Shown here in pieces: positions 24,695 through 33,290 of a stretch of DNA of 64,000 nucleotides. Both the position numbers and the translations under genes were made by a program. How positions within the stretch are numbered: position 1 is the stretch's first letter; each line of letters starts with the position of its first letter. Under the pieces are notes generated by a model. The model did no database searches, was not told where the DNA came from, and saw only the letters and a program-made list of their open reading frames with translations. This DNA comes from Rhodococcus rhodnii. GTDB lineage: Bacteria > Actinomycetota > Actinomycetes > Mycobacteriales > Pseudonocardiaceae. The DNA lies in assembly GCA_000720375.1 (NCBI GenBank), contig JOAA01000001.1:434001-498000 (forward strand). Direction: 5' to 3'.

Positions 24695-26530
24695 CTAATC
24701 GGGGCGATCGATTTTCGGGTCGTACATGTCGATCCAGTGGTACAGATCGAGGATCCGATCGATGCCCCGCCGGACATTGCTCGGCATCGACGCCGGATCC
24801 ATCGCGATCGCGTCGGTCAGCCAGTCCCAGTCGATCAGGGACATCGCCAGATGATCGCGGTCGGCGAGGACTTCCTTGGCCTGCGACTGGAGTTCGGCGT
24901 TGTACCGAGGGTCCTGCGTCGACGGATACGAAGCCTTCAACCGTGCCTGCACCGAACCGGGCACGACGTGGGACGTGGCGTGCCGCAGCAGGCTCTTTTC
25001 CCTGCCGTCGAAGGACTTCATCGACCATGGTGTGTTGTAGACGTACTCGACCAGCCGGTGATCGCAGAACGGCACCCGGACTTCCAGGCCGACCGCCATC
25101 GAGATCCGGTCCTTGCGGTCGAGCATCATCCGGACGAACCGGGTCAGGTGCAGGTGCGAGATGGTCCGCATCCGGCGTTCCAAAGCAGAGTCCGAGTCGA
25201 GGTGTTCCACGGCGGCAACGGCATCCGAGTACTGCGCGGCCATGTATCCCGGGATGTCCAAGTGACCGCGCAAATGCGGGCACATCAACGCCGCCCGGTC
25301 CCCGCTCATCGCACTTTGGTAGACGAGCCAAGGGAAGTTGTCCGTGTTCACCACGAACGGATCGTGGAACCACCGGTAGCCACCGAAGACCTCGTCGGCC
25401 GACTCACCGGACAAGGCCACAGTGGACTCGGCTCTGATCGACTCGAACAGCAGGTACAGCGAGGTGTCCATCTCGCCGAATCCGATGGGCATGTCACGGG
25501 CCGCGATGACCTTGCGACGCAGCTCCGGATCACCGAGCAACGCCGACGACAGGGTCACGAACTTGTGCTGCGGGTTGACCATCGACACGACGTCACGGAT
25601 GAACGGCGTGTCCGGGGTGTCACGAGCCTCGTCGGCACGGAAGGTCTCTTCACGGTCGATGAAGTCGACGGAGAAGGTCCGGAGTTCCGAGCCCAAAAAG
25701 GACGATGCCAAGCCGGTGATGGCGCTGGAATCCAGGCCACCGGACAGCAGGACGCATCGCGGCACGTCGGCCACCAACTGCCGTTCGACGATGTCCGTCA
25801 GCAACTCCCGCACAGTACCAACAGTGTCCTCAAGGGAGTCGTTGTGCGGCTTGGCTTCCAGCCGCCAGTACGTGCGAGCCGCGATCCCCGAGCGGGATAC
25901 AGTCAGGATCTGGCCGGGCTCGACCTCGTACATTCCCTTCCACAGCGCCCAACGCGGCGCTTGCGTGAAGGCGACGAGCTCGCGCAGGCCATCCATGTCG
26001 ACAACCCGGGGCATGGCCGGGTTGGCCAGAATCGCTTTGGGCTCCGATCCGAAAAGGACGCCATCCGGTGCCGGGTAGTAGTAGAAAGGCTTGATTCCCA
26101 GGCGATCCCGGGCCATCACCAGCTTCTGGTCGCGCTCGTCCCAGATCGCGAACGCGTACATCCCGTTCAGCCGTGCGGACAGATCTGCGCCCCACTCGAG
26201 GTAGGCGTGCAGCACGACCTCGGTGTCGCCGGCAGTGCGGAACTTGTGCCCCAAGCCTTCCAGAGCCTGACGCAGTTCGGTGAAGTTGTACGTCTCACCG
26301 CTGTACACCAGCGTCACAGCCCCGCGGGGAGTCTCCACGGTCATCGGCTGCGTGCCACCGGGAAGGTCGATGATCGCCAACCGGCAGTGCCCGAGCGCGA
26401 CATGCCGACGCACCCACGTCCCCGACGCATCGGGGCCACGGCAGGACATCGTGGCAGTCATTTCGTCCACAACGGACTGACGGGTGGTGAGGTCGGCGGA
26501 GTACGAGACCCAGCCCGCGATGCCGCACAT
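24695..26530 (-). CDS. phzH: Glutamine-dependent amidotransferase (asparagine synthetase-like, PhzH type)
   Basis: 611-residue AsnB-like enzyme. The start at ATG 26530 leaves Cys2 as the N-terminal nucleophile (MCGIAGW). Residues 2-200 form the class II glutaminase (SCRGPDASG, GHCRLAIIDL, then NFTELRQALEGLGHKFRTAG). The C-terminal synthetase has the PP-loop LLSGGLDSSAITGL, which activates a carboxylate with ATP before ammonia transfer. In phenazine clusters PhzH, of nearly the same length, converts phenazine-1-carboxylate to the carboxamide; that is the expected role here because phzB and the methyltransferase lie directly upstream (1-bp gap to the latter). A plain asparagine synthetase is the alternative. 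The symbol is assigned by context. Confidence 0.85.
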   Translation of the reverse strand: MCGIAGWVSYSADLTTRQSVVDEMTATMSCRGPDASGTWVRRHVALGHCRLAIIDLPGGTQPMTVETPRGAVTLVYSGETYNFTELRQALEGLGHKFRTAGDTEVVLHAYLEWGADLSARLNGMYAFAIWDERDQKLVMARDRLGIKPFYYYPAPDGVLFGSEPKAILANPAMPRVVDMDGLRELVAFTQAPRWALWKGMYEVEPGQILTVSRSGIAARTYWRLEAKPHNDSLEDTVGTVRELLTDIVERQLVADVPRCVLLSGGLDSSAITGLASSFLGSELRTFSVDFIDREETFRADEARDTPDTPFIRDVVSMVNPQHKFVTLSSALLGDPELRRKVIAARDMPIGFGEMDTSLYLLFESIRAESTVALSGESADEVFGGYRWFHDPFVVNTDNFPWLVYQSAMSGDRAALMCPHLRGHLDIPGYMAAQYSDAVAAVEHLDSDSALERRMRTISHLHLTRFVRMMLDRKDRISMAVGLEVRVPFCDHRLVEYVYNTPWSMKSFDGREKSLLRHATSHVVPGSVQARLKASYPSTQDPRYNAELQSQAKEVLADRDHLAMSLIDWDWLTDAIAMDPASMPSNVRRGIDRILDLYHWIDMYDPKIDRPD

Positions 26531-26531
26531 G

Positions 26532-27524
26532 TCAACGCGGCCTGGCGATGATGGCGGTGGTCTCCACGGGCAGGTCCGCGACCCGCTCCACGACAAGACC
26601 GGCCCGCTCTAGCAACGAAGTGAACTTCTCGACCGTCCGATGCCTGCCGCCGTTGGTCATCAGCAGATGGAGGTCCCACAACGCGGGCAGCATCGTGGAG
26701 TCGGAGTCCACGACGACACGCTCCAGGATGATCAGGCGGCCGTCCGGGTTCATCGCCTTGCGGCAGTTCTCGAAGACTCCCACGACCGAGTCGTCGCTCC
26801 ACCCGGCCAGCACGCGGCACAGGAAGTACACGTCCCCGCCTTCGGGAACCGCCGCGAACATGTCGCCGCCGAACAGCTCGACCCGGTCGAAAGCCGCCAG
26901 ATTCTGCCGTGCCACCGGGATCACGTGCTCACGATCGAGCAACATGGCTCGCGCGTCCGGAACAGCCGAAAGGATCGCCGCGGTCAGCTGGCCTGGACCG
27001 CCGCCAACGTCCACAAAGGTCTTCCCGGACAGGTCGACGACCTCGGGAACATAGTCGAAGAACAGGTTCCCTGCTTTCATCGCGAGCTGGAAACGCGTTG
27101 TGGCTTCTGGGTTCTGACTGAGGTAGGTGTACAGCGGGGAACCGTAGGCGATCTCGAAGCCCGCGGTCAGCGTGGTGATGCACTCGACGGCGTGGCCCCA
27201 GGCGGTGTAGAACTCCTCGCCGTACAACAGACACATGTCACGCAGCGAGTCCGGATCGTTGAGCAGCACCGAACTCACCGGAGTGTTGCGGTATCCCCGA
27301 ACGCCGTCACCCTCGAACACACCGACCGCGACCAGCAGCCGCATCAGCCGGTGAATGCCTTCCTCGACAGCGCCTGTCGCCTCGGCCAGCTGGGCGTTCG
27401 TGGTCTTGCCGTCCTCGATCAGGTCGGGGATGCCGAGTTTGACGGCCGTGTACAGGCACTGCGCACGCCAGCCGCCGGTGATCAGTTCGACGGCCGCGGT
27501 GGCCGCCTTCAAGTCGACCTGCAC
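26532..27524 (-). CDS. SAM-dependent methyltransferase (PhzM-like)
   Basis: 330 residues, typical of the dimeric plant-type O-methyltransferase family that includes PhzM. N-terminal winged-helix dimerisation domain (about 1-100: LYTAVKLGIPDLIEDGKTTN, GIHRLMRLLVAVGVFEGDG). Rossmann SAM domain with motif I VDVGGGPGQLTAAI near residue 165, acidic residue in MLLDREHVI, and GDMFAAVPEGGDVYFLCRVL. PhzM methylates a ring nitrogen of phenazine-1-carboxylate; relatives methylate phenolic oxygens. The His acid/base of the O-methylating relatives is not obvious: the position after VYFLCRVLAGWSDD lacks the usual LHDW, as in PhzM. So N-methylation is plausible but unproven. It sits between phzB and the PhzH-like gene. 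Confidence 0.87.
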   Translation of the reverse strand: MQVDLKAATAAVELITGGWRAQCLYTAVKLGIPDLIEDGKTTNAQLAEATGAVEEGIHRLMRLLVAVGVFEGDGVRGYRNTPVSSVLLNDPDSLRDMCLLYGEEFYTAWGHAVECITTLTAGFEIAYGSPLYTYLSQNPEATTRFQLAMKAGNLFFDYVPEVVDLSGKTFVDVGGGPGQLTAAILSAVPDARAMLLDREHVIPVARQNLAAFDRVELFGGDMFAAVPEGGDVYFLCRVLAGWSDDSVVGVFENCRKAMNPDGRLIILERVVVDSDSTMLPALWDLHLLMTNGGRHRTVEKFTSLLERAGLVVERVADLPVETTAIIARPR

Positions 27525-27533
27525 AGGATTCTC

Positions 27534-27992
27534 CTAGGTGGGAATGCCGCCGCGATTGATCACCGGTACCTCGATGCCCAGCGCCCTGAGCTGGTTGAAC
27601 GGGTTCATGAACTCCCGCTGGACCGCGATGCGGCCGTCGCGCAGCTCGAAGGAGTGGATGAAGTGGTTGCGATAGTGGCCGGGCGGGTAGGACGGATAGA
27701 GGATCTTGCCTTCGCCGTCGCACTCGGCCCAGAACCGGTTCGGGTCCTGGGTTTCGAAGATCTCGATGTTGAACCAGACCCAGTCGGGGAACATCCGCAG
27801 CGACCATTCGCCGTGCGCCTTGAGCTTCTCGTGGCCCTGGGACACGATCGGCCGTTCAGTGTCCCCTGTGTACAGTCCGGCGCTGCCGTCCGGCGTGAAG
27901 AGCAGGTAGCGGGTCAACCGGTTCTCGCCCTGCCTGCTCAGGTAGTCCTCGACGACCGCGCGATGGATCCGCCGCAGCTCACTGTCATTCAT
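27534..27992 (-). CDS. phzB: Phenazine biosynthesis protein PhzA/PhzB
   Basis: 152 residues, a small NTF2-like (delta-5-3-ketosteroid isomerase-fold) protein. The PhzA/B signature runs from the N-terminus LRRIHRAVVEDYLSRQGENR through YTGDTERPIVSQGHEKLKAH and EWSLRMFPDWVW to the terminal FMNPFNQLRALGIEVPVINR. The family promotes condensation of two aminoketone molecules to the tricyclic phenazine precursor. There is a single copy here, as in many non-pseudomonad clusters. It is the first gene of the minus-strand arm and shares a palindrome-containing divergent promoter with phzF. The stop is 9 bp before the methyltransferase start. Confidence 0.95.
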   Translation of the reverse strand: MNDSELRRIHRAVVEDYLSRQGENRLTRYLLFTPDGSAGLYTGDTERPIVSQGHEKLKAHGEWSLRMFPDWVWFNIEIFETQDPNRFWAECDGEGKILYPSYPPGHYRNHFIHSFELRDGRIAVQREFMNPFNQLRALGIEVPVINRGGIPT

Positions 27993-28042
27993 TTCGGACC
28001 TCCGGAATATTGGTAACGACTGGCCAGCGAAATTGTCAAACC

Positions 28043-28066
28043 GTGTCCAACCACGGAGTTGGACAC
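28043..28066. promoter_or_regulatory. Operator palindrome in the phzB-phzF divergent promoter
   Basis: Perfect arms GTGTCCAAC and GTTGGACAC separated by CACGGA. It lies 29 bp before the phzF start and 50 bp before phzB. Candidate site for the StrR-like cluster regulator, whose relatives bind long inverted repeats; the match is to the architecture, not to the published StrR sequence. Confidence 0.5.
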
Positions 28067-28095
28067 GACGCGGACCGCGAAGCTAGCGTCGAAGA

Positions 28096-28932
28096 ATGCA
28101 CAACTATGTGGTCGCTGACGTATTCACCGACACAATGCTCGAAGGTAACCCGCTCGCCGTTTTCCTGGACGCCGAAGACATTCCGCCGGACCGGATGCAA
28201 CGCATCGCCGGCGAGCTCAACCTGTCCGAGACGGTGTTCGTCATGCCGCCGGAAGATGGTGGTGACGTGCGGCTTCGGATCTTCACGCCGGTCAACGAGC
28301 TGCCCTTCGCCGGTCACCCGACGATGGGCACGGCGTTCGTCCTCGGCGAACTGACCGACAAGGACAGCATTCAGCTGGAAACCCGGATGGGCATTGTTCC
28401 GTTCGAATTCGACCGAGTCGACGGAAAAGTGCACTGGGCACGAATGCGGCAGCCGATTCCGGAGTGGGGAACGTACGAAAAAGCCGATCACTTGCTCGAA
28501 GCGCTGGGCGTGAAAACATCGACGCTGCCGGTCGAGATATACCGGAACGGACCGAGACACGTGTTCGTCGGCCTGCCCGACATCGCGGCGCTGTCCGCGC
28601 TGCGGCCCGACCTGCTGATGCTGGCCGACCACTTGGACATGGCCGCGAACTGCTTCGCCGGTACGGGATCCGAGTGGCGGATGCGTATGTTCTCCCCTGC
28701 GTACGGGGTGGCCGAGGACGCGGCGACCGGATCCGCGGCCGGCCCGCTGGCGATCCACCTCGGGCGGCACGACCTGGTGCCGTTCGGGACCAGGATCGAG
28801 ATCCAGCAAGGCGTGGAGATGGGCCGGACGTCGAAGATGTACGCCCAGGTGACCGGCACACCGGACCAGGTCGACCTGGTCGAGGTCGCCGGCCAGGCCG
28901 TGGTGATCGCACGCGGAACAATGCTGCTCTGA
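28096..28932 (+). CDS. phzF: trans-2,3-dihydro-3-hydroxyanthranilate isomerase PhzF
   Basis: 278 residues, the exact size of characterised PhzF. The diaminopimelate-epimerase fold is seen in two halves. The catalytic acid Glu45 is in LNLSETVFV, His74 in PFAGHPT and Asp208 in VAEDAATGSAAG, all at canonical numbers. It isomerises DHHA to the reactive aminoketone that is condensed by PhzA/B. All key residues are intact. It is transcribed alone or with the following serine hydrolase (56-bp gap), divergently from phzB, under the palindrome at 28043-28066. Confidence 0.97.
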   Translation: MHNYVVADVFTDTMLEGNPLAVFLDAEDIPPDRMQRIAGELNLSETVFVMPPEDGGDVRLRIFTPVNELPFAGHPTMGTAFVLGELTDKDSIQLETRMGIVPFEFDRVDGKVHWARMRQPIPEWGTYEKADHLLEALGVKTSTLPVEIYRNGPRHVFVGLPDIAALSALRPDLLMLADHLDMAANCFAGTGSEWRMRMFSPAYGVAEDAATGSAAGPLAIHLGRHDLVPFGTRIEIQQGVEMGRTSKMYAQVTGTPDQVDLVEVAGQAVVIARGTMLL

Positions 28933-28988
28933 CACCGTGTCAGCGCCGTGACTGCCCGGCGTCAGGGCAGTCGCTGATCGTCATCGCC

Positions 28989-30227
28989 ATGACTACTTCA
29001 CAGAACAGCACCGGTGACTACGTCGAGAATGGCTGGGGAAAGGTCGCTGACGCGTTCCGCGCGAACTTCGACGCGAATCCCGGCGAGGTCGGCGCGGCGT
29101 GCAGCGTTTACGTGGACGGCCGCCCGGTCGTGGACCTTTGGGCAGGCCTGGCCGATCGGGAAGCGAACCGTCCGTGGGCTGAGGACACCATCGCCTTGGT
29201 CGCGTCCACGACGAAAGGCGCCACCGCGATCTGCGCGCACATGTTGGTGCAGCGCGGTTTGCTGGATCTGAACGCCCCGGTGACCAAGTACTGGCCGGAG
29301 TTCGGCGCCAACGGCAAGGAAGAGATCTCGGTGCGCTGGGTGCTCTCGCACCAAGCCGGTCTGCCGATCGTCGATGGCCCGTTGACGTTCGAGGAGGCGT
29401 GCGCCTGGGATCCCGTCATCCGTGCCCTCGAAGCGCAGAAGCCGTTGTGGAAGCCAGGAACCGAGCACATCTACCACGCCGCAACGTTCGGCTACCTGGT
29501 CGGCGAGATCGTGCGGCGGATTACAGGCAAGTCACTCGGCACGTTCTTCGCCGACGAGGTCGCTGGTCCGCTCGGGCTGAGCGCCTGGATCGGGTTGCCC
29601 GAGGAACACGAGCCACGGGTGGCCCGGATCGAGTACGCCGCGCCGTTCACCCTCGAGGAGATGACCGCCGGCTTGATCGAGATGACCGGCCTCGACGCGG
29701 ACACGGTCAACGCGTGGATGACCGCCCTGTGGACGCCGGGCTCGCCCGCCGCCCTCGCCGGCACGCTTGGCGGCGCCTTCGATCCCACAACGGACATCAA
29801 CGCGCTACGCGCCTACCGCGCGGCCGAGATCCCTGCCGGGAACATGCTCACGGACGCGCGATCGTTGGCCCGGATGTACGCCGCCACGGTGAGCGACGTC
29901 GACGGAGTGCGTTTGCTGGACCCGGCGACGGTCAGGCAGGCGACAGAGGTCCACACCGACAAGACGCCGATGCACGGGCTTCCGTCGGGGCTGGATCTTC
30001 CGGCTGACCGCACTTTCAACATGTCGCTCGGGTTTTGGCGGGCTTGCCCTCCGATGCCGCTGGCCGGGCCGGGGTCTTTCGGCCACCCGGGCGCGGGTGG
30101 ATCGATCGGCTTCGCGGACCCCGATGCCGGCGTCGGCTTCGGCTACATCACGAACCTTTGGTCCTACCGAGTCGGCGAACCGCGAGCGACAAACCTGGCC
30201 ACGGCGGTCCGGTCCTGCCTCGGCTGA
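28989..30227 (+). CDS. Serine hydrolase of the beta-lactamase class C / esterase family
   Basis: 412-residue penicillin-binding-protein-fold hydrolase. The nucleophile motif SxxK is STTK (Ser73, Lys76). The Tyr motif is in HIYHAATFGYLVGEIVRRIT, and the third motif is in SFGHPGAGGS. N-terminal GRPVVDLWAGLADREANRPW is typical of EstB-like esterases and D-aminopeptidases. There is no signal peptide, so it is cytoplasmic and more likely an esterase or peptidase than an antibiotic beta-lactamase. The start is ATG 28989; the open frame extends upstream through phzF in another phase. It lies between phzF and phzG and could act on a phenazine ester or amide. Its 3' end has been partially duplicated downstream. 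Confidence 0.85.
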   Translation: MTTSQNSTGDYVENGWGKVADAFRANFDANPGEVGAACSVYVDGRPVVDLWAGLADREANRPWAEDTIALVASTTKGATAICAHMLVQRGLLDLNAPVTKYWPEFGANGKEEISVRWVLSHQAGLPIVDGPLTFEEACAWDPVIRALEAQKPLWKPGTEHIYHAATFGYLVGEIVRRITGKSLGTFFADEVAGPLGLSAWIGLPEEHEPRVARIEYAAPFTLEEMTAGLIEMTGLDADTVNAWMTALWTPGSPAALAGTLGGAFDPTTDINALRAYRAAEIPAGNMLTDARSLARMYAATVSDVDGVRLLDPATVRQATEVHTDKTPMHGLPSGLDLPADRTFNMSLGFWRACPPMPLAGPGSFGHPGAGGSIGFADPDAGVGFGYITNLWSYRVGEPRATNLATAVRSCLG

Positions 30228-30547
30228 CGGCAGTCGCTAAGTCATGTTTCGAATGTCCCGGTCGATCAGAGCCTGCCCCGGCAAGTCGGCAAACCCCGGG
30301 CGACAAACCTGGCCGACGCCCTCCGATCCTGCCTCGGCTGACGGCAGTCGTTAGGGCTGCAACCGGCGACTCGTCCAGCCGATGCCGTTGGCCGGGCCGG
30401 GCTCTTTCAGCCACCCGGGCGAAGGCCGATCAATCGGCTTCGCGGACCCGATGCCAGCGTCGGCTTCGGCTACATCACCAACCCCCGGTCCTACCGAGTC
30501 GGCGAACCACGGGCGACAAACCTGGCCACGGCCGTCCGATCCTGTCT
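30228..30547 (+). pseudogene. Decayed tandem copies of the serine-hydrolase 3' end
   Basis: This 320-bp gap is built from degenerate copies of its neighbours. The hydrolase 3' sequence CGACAAACCTGGCC at 30187 recurs at 30301 and 30514. 30378-30540 is a near copy of 30052-30220 with small indels and substitutions, and 30287-30350 copies the last ~60 bp including CTGCCTCGGCTGACGGCAGT. The phzG 3'-end sequence GGGCTGCAA..CGGCG at 30551 is also echoed at 30355. No intact frame remains. Unequal exchange at the hydrolase/phzG junction best explains the pattern. Confidence 0.8.
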
Positions 30548-31135
30548 CTAGGGCTGCAATCGGCGGCTTGTCCAGCCGTTGCCGTTGCGGTCGTAACGCA
30601 GCCGCCTGTGCAGCCGGTCCGGGCTGCCCTGCCAGAACTCCACAGTGGACGGGACCAGCTCGTAGCCCAGCCAGGCCGACGGTCGCGCAAGCGTTTGCCC
30701 GCTCTCAGCCAGCTGCTGGGCACGAGCCCGCAAAGCCCCTTCGTCCTCAAGCAGCGCACTCTGCTCGGCGGCGACCGACATAGGGTGTGTGCTCGGGTGA
30801 CGGGCGAACCACAACTCGTCACACTCCTGATCGGACAGTGCGGAGACCGGCCCGGCGATGATCAGCTGCCGGCTGGTCTCGCGCCAGTAGAACACCCCGG
30901 ACGCCCATCCGGTCGCGGCGATGTCGCGCCCCTTCTGGCTGCCGGCGTGGCTGGTGAAGACCCAGCCGGTGGCCGTGACCTTGATCGTCTGCACGATCCG
31001 GTTGGACACCACGCCCTCGGCGTTCGCTGTGGCCAGGGCGACCACGCCGGGTTCACGCACGGTCTGCTTCGCCGCGTCGAACCAGGCGCCGAACAGCGCG
31101 ATCGGGTCAGCGGGTGGCTGGTCGAACTCGTTCAC
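30548..31135 (-). CDS. phzG: Phenazine biosynthesis flavin oxidase PhzG
   Basis: 195-residue FMN enzyme of the pyridoxine 5'-phosphate oxidase fold. Characteristic segments are GVVALATANAEGVVSNRIVQ, ATGWVFTSHAGSQKGRDIAA, VFYWRETSRQLIIAGPVSAL and the C-terminal YELVPSTVEFWQGSPDRLHR followed by RLRYDRNG. PhzG oxidises the reduced tricyclic intermediates to phenazine-1-carboxylate or the 1,6-dicarboxylate. The start is GTG 31135, overlapping the upstream stop by 4 bp. Last gene of the phzD-phzE-ABM-phzG operon. Its last ~40 bp are echoed in the degenerate repeats beyond the stop codon. Confidence 0.95.
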   Translation of the reverse strand: MNEFDQPPADPIALFGAWFDAAKQTVREPGVVALATANAEGVVSNRIVQTIKVTATGWVFTSHAGSQKGRDIAATGWASGVFYWRETSRQLIIAGPVSALSDQECDELWFARHPSTHPMSVAAEQSALLEDEGALRARAQQLAESGQTLARPSAWLGYELVPSTVEFWQGSPDRLHRRLRYDRNGNGWTSRRLQP

Positions 31136-31455
31136 GACAGCTCCAGGGATAGCGAGGGCTCGGCGAAAATGCCTTCGACGCAGGCCTCGACGTCGAACCG
31201 GATCCGCTCGGTCGGCGGGTAGCCGATCAGCTCGGCCGCCTTGTGTGGCGGTAACGGCTGGTCAGGGGCGGGTACGGTCTCCCAGAGCATGACTGCGCCC
31301 CAGCGGTTGCCCGCGCGGTCGGCGATCCAGAATTTCAGCCGCAGGCCGGGTACGTCGGCCCATGGCTTGACGCCTTCGGACCGCAAATACTCCCGCAATG
31401 AGTCGATGGTCTGGGTGGAGTGGCTGAGATCCCACCACGCGATCGTGGCCTTCAC
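31132..31455 (-). CDS. Small ABM/YdhR-like protein embedded in the phenazine operon
   Basis: 107 residues, easily missed because a longer overlapping frame exists. GTG 31455 has GGAGGT 9 bp upstream and overlaps the phzE stop by 4 bp; its own stop overlaps the phzG start by 4 bp. This coupling makes it a real member of the operon. The sequence (ATIAWWDLSHSTQTIDSLRE, VPGLRLKFWIADRAGNRWGA, VMLWETVPAPDQPLPPHKA) has the strand-helix pattern of YdhR/antibiotic-biosynthesis-monooxygenase dimeric alpha-beta barrels. It may oxidise or shield a reactive phenazine intermediate. I do not know this gene from the classical phz set; function open. Confidence 0.75.
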   Translation of the reverse strand: MKATIAWWDLSHSTQTIDSLREYLRSEGVKPWADVPGLRLKFWIADRAGNRWGAVMLWETVPAPDQPLPPHKAAELIGYPPTERIRFDVEACVEGIFAEPSLSLELS

Positions 31456-33290
31456 AAAGCAAGCACCTCCTTGATCCGGGTGGCGAGGATGCGCGGCCCA
31501 TCGAGGGTGAGCACGGACTCGGCGTGGAACTGCATCGACGAGAAGTGCGGGCCGCGCAAGGCATGGACCTCGCCCGTGGTGACATCTCGGCAGATCTCCA
31601 CCTCGCCGACTTTGTCCTGGTCGCAGCGTGCGGCGAAGGCGTTGTAGAACCCGACGACCGCCCGGTCGCCGAACAGGTCGATCTGGCGTTGTGTGCCCTG
31701 GTTGGACACTGCGCACCGGTGGACGTTCAGCCCGAGCTGACGGCTGAGCACCTGGTGGCTCAGGCATACCGCGACGAACTTGCGGCGTTCGGTCAGCAGC
31801 CGGGCGATCGCGTTGTGCAGGTGGGCGATCCGTGGATGCGCCATGTCCAAGGGGTCCCCGGGGCCCGGCCCCATCACAACGAGGTCCGCGTTGTCCCATG
31901 TGTACGGTTCGTCGAACCGTTTGACCCGCACGCAAAGACCGAGCGACCGCAGCTGGTGCGCAATCATCGCGGTGAACGTGTCCTCGGCGTCGACAACCAG
32001 CACTTCGAGGCCATGCAAACCGGGGTCGGGCAACGGGATCGGTGTCCCGTCGAGCCAGAAGTCCGCCAGGCCGACGGTCCGCTGCTTCAACGCGGTTCGC
32101 ACATCCGGATCGTCGCTGAACTGGTTGCGTTTCCCGGCATCGAACGCGGCCAGCAGGCCGGCTGCCTTGGCCCGCGTCTCCTCCACTTCGGACAGTGGGT
32201 CCGAGTGCCGGACGAGGGTCGCGCCCACGCTGATCTTGACGCGGCCGGTGTCTTCGATGTCGGCCGTCCTGATCATGATCGCCGAGTCCATCGCCCGTGA
32301 TCCGCCGGGATTACGCCCGATCAACGCGAGGACACCGCTGTAGTAACCGCGACCGCCCTGCTCGTACCTGCTGATCACCCGGCATGCGCTCTCCAGCGGG
32401 CTGCCGGTCACGGTCGGCGCGAACATCGTCTCCCCGAGGATCTGACGTGGATCACGGGTGGATCGGCCGGAGATGAAGTACTCGGTGTGCGCGAGCCGGG
32501 CCATCTCCTTGAGGAACGGGCCGACGACGCGGCCGCCCTCGGCGCAGATGCGGGCCATCATCTTGAGTTCCTCGTCGACGACCATGTGCAGCTCGTCGTT
32601 TTCCTTGGTGTCGCTGAGGAACTCCATCAGGCCGGCGAGCGTCGGCCCGGTCGGTGGGTAGCGGTACGTGCCGCTGATCGGGTTCATCACCGCGACACCG
32701 TCGTGCAGGCTGACGTGCCGTTCCGGTGTGGCGCCGATGAAAGTATGTGTTCCAGTGTGGACGATGAAGGTCCAGTAGGCTCCCGACTCGCGTTCGCAGA
32801 GCCTGCGGAAGAAGGTCAGCGCGCTGGCCGCACGGTATCCGGTGATGTTGGCGATGTACGACCGTTTGATGACGAAGTTGGCGCCGGTGCCTGCACCGAT
32901 CTCGTCCTGAATGATCGCGCGGACCGTGTCGGCGTATGTCTCGTCGTCGACGTCGAAATACCCATCGGCGAGTTTGATCGGCACAACGGGAATCCGTGCG
33001 AGCACCTCGTGCACAGGGAGCACGGCCTGTTCGGTCACGCGCATCGCGATCAGCGGCGAATCGTCGTCCAAGCAGTCGAAGCCGCGCTCGGCGATCTGCC
33101 GGTACGGCACGACAACAAGGACTTCCTGACCGGGCTCGGAATCCGGGTCCAGCGGGATGTCGGCAAGTGTGTCTGGTGTGGACACTTCACCGACCAGGAC
33201 GTCCAGCCGGTCGTGGCCGATGGTGGCAGGCCGGTGCAGCAGCGCGAACGGCGGCGGATCGGCCGCCAGCACTCGGTCAAGCAGGTCCAT
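31452..33290 (-). CDS. phzE: 2-amino-2-deoxyisochorismate synthase PhzE
   Basis: 612-residue fusion of an anthranilate-synthase-like chorismate-binding domain and a class I glutamine amidotransferase. The N-terminal part has IANITGYRAASALTFFRRLC, MNPISGTYRYPPTGPT, DEELKMMARICAEGG and GSPLESACRVISRYEQGGRG. The glutaminase triad is Cys509 in AVCLSHQ with His589 and Glu591 in MQFHAES. PhzE converts chorismate and glutamine-derived ammonia to ADIC, the committed step. The start is ATG 33290, which overlaps the phzD TAA by one base. It is followed by the small ABM-like gene with a 4-bp overlap. The frame continues upstream but without PhzE homology. Confidence 0.97.
   Translation of the reverse strand: MDLLDRVLAADPPPFALLHRPATIGHDRLDVLVGEVSTPDTLADIPLDPDSEPGQEVLVVVPYRQIAERGFDCLDDDSPLIAMRVTEQAVLPVHEVLARIPVVPIKLADGYFDVDDETYADTVRAIIQDEIGAGTGANFVIKRSYIANITGYRAASALTFFRRLCERESGAYWTFIVHTGTHTFIGATPERHVSLHDGVAVMNPISGTYRYPPTGPTLAGLMEFLSDTKENDELHMVVDEELKMMARICAEGGRVVGPFLKEMARLAHTEYFISGRSTRDPRQILGETMFAPTVTGSPLESACRVISRYEQGGRGYYSGVLALIGRNPGGSRAMDSAIMIRTADIEDTGRVKISVGATLVRHSDPLSEVEETRAKAAGLLAAFDAGKRNQFSDDPDVRTALKQRTVGLADFWLDGTPIPLPDPGLHGLEVLVVDAEDTFTAMIAHQLRSLGLCVRVKRFDEPYTWDNADLVVMGPGPGDPLDMAHPRIAHLHNAIARLLTERRKFVAVCLSHQVLSRQLGLNVHRCAVSNQGTQRQIDLFGDRAVVGFYNAFAARCDQDKVGEVEICRDVTTGEVHALRGPHFSSMQFHAESVLTLDGPRILATRIKEVLAL

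Noticed and set aside
24266..26551. Long plus-strand open frame antisense to the PhzH-like gene
   Set aside because: The minus strand encodes a complete asparagine-synthetase-like protein with catalytic Cys2 and PP-loop.
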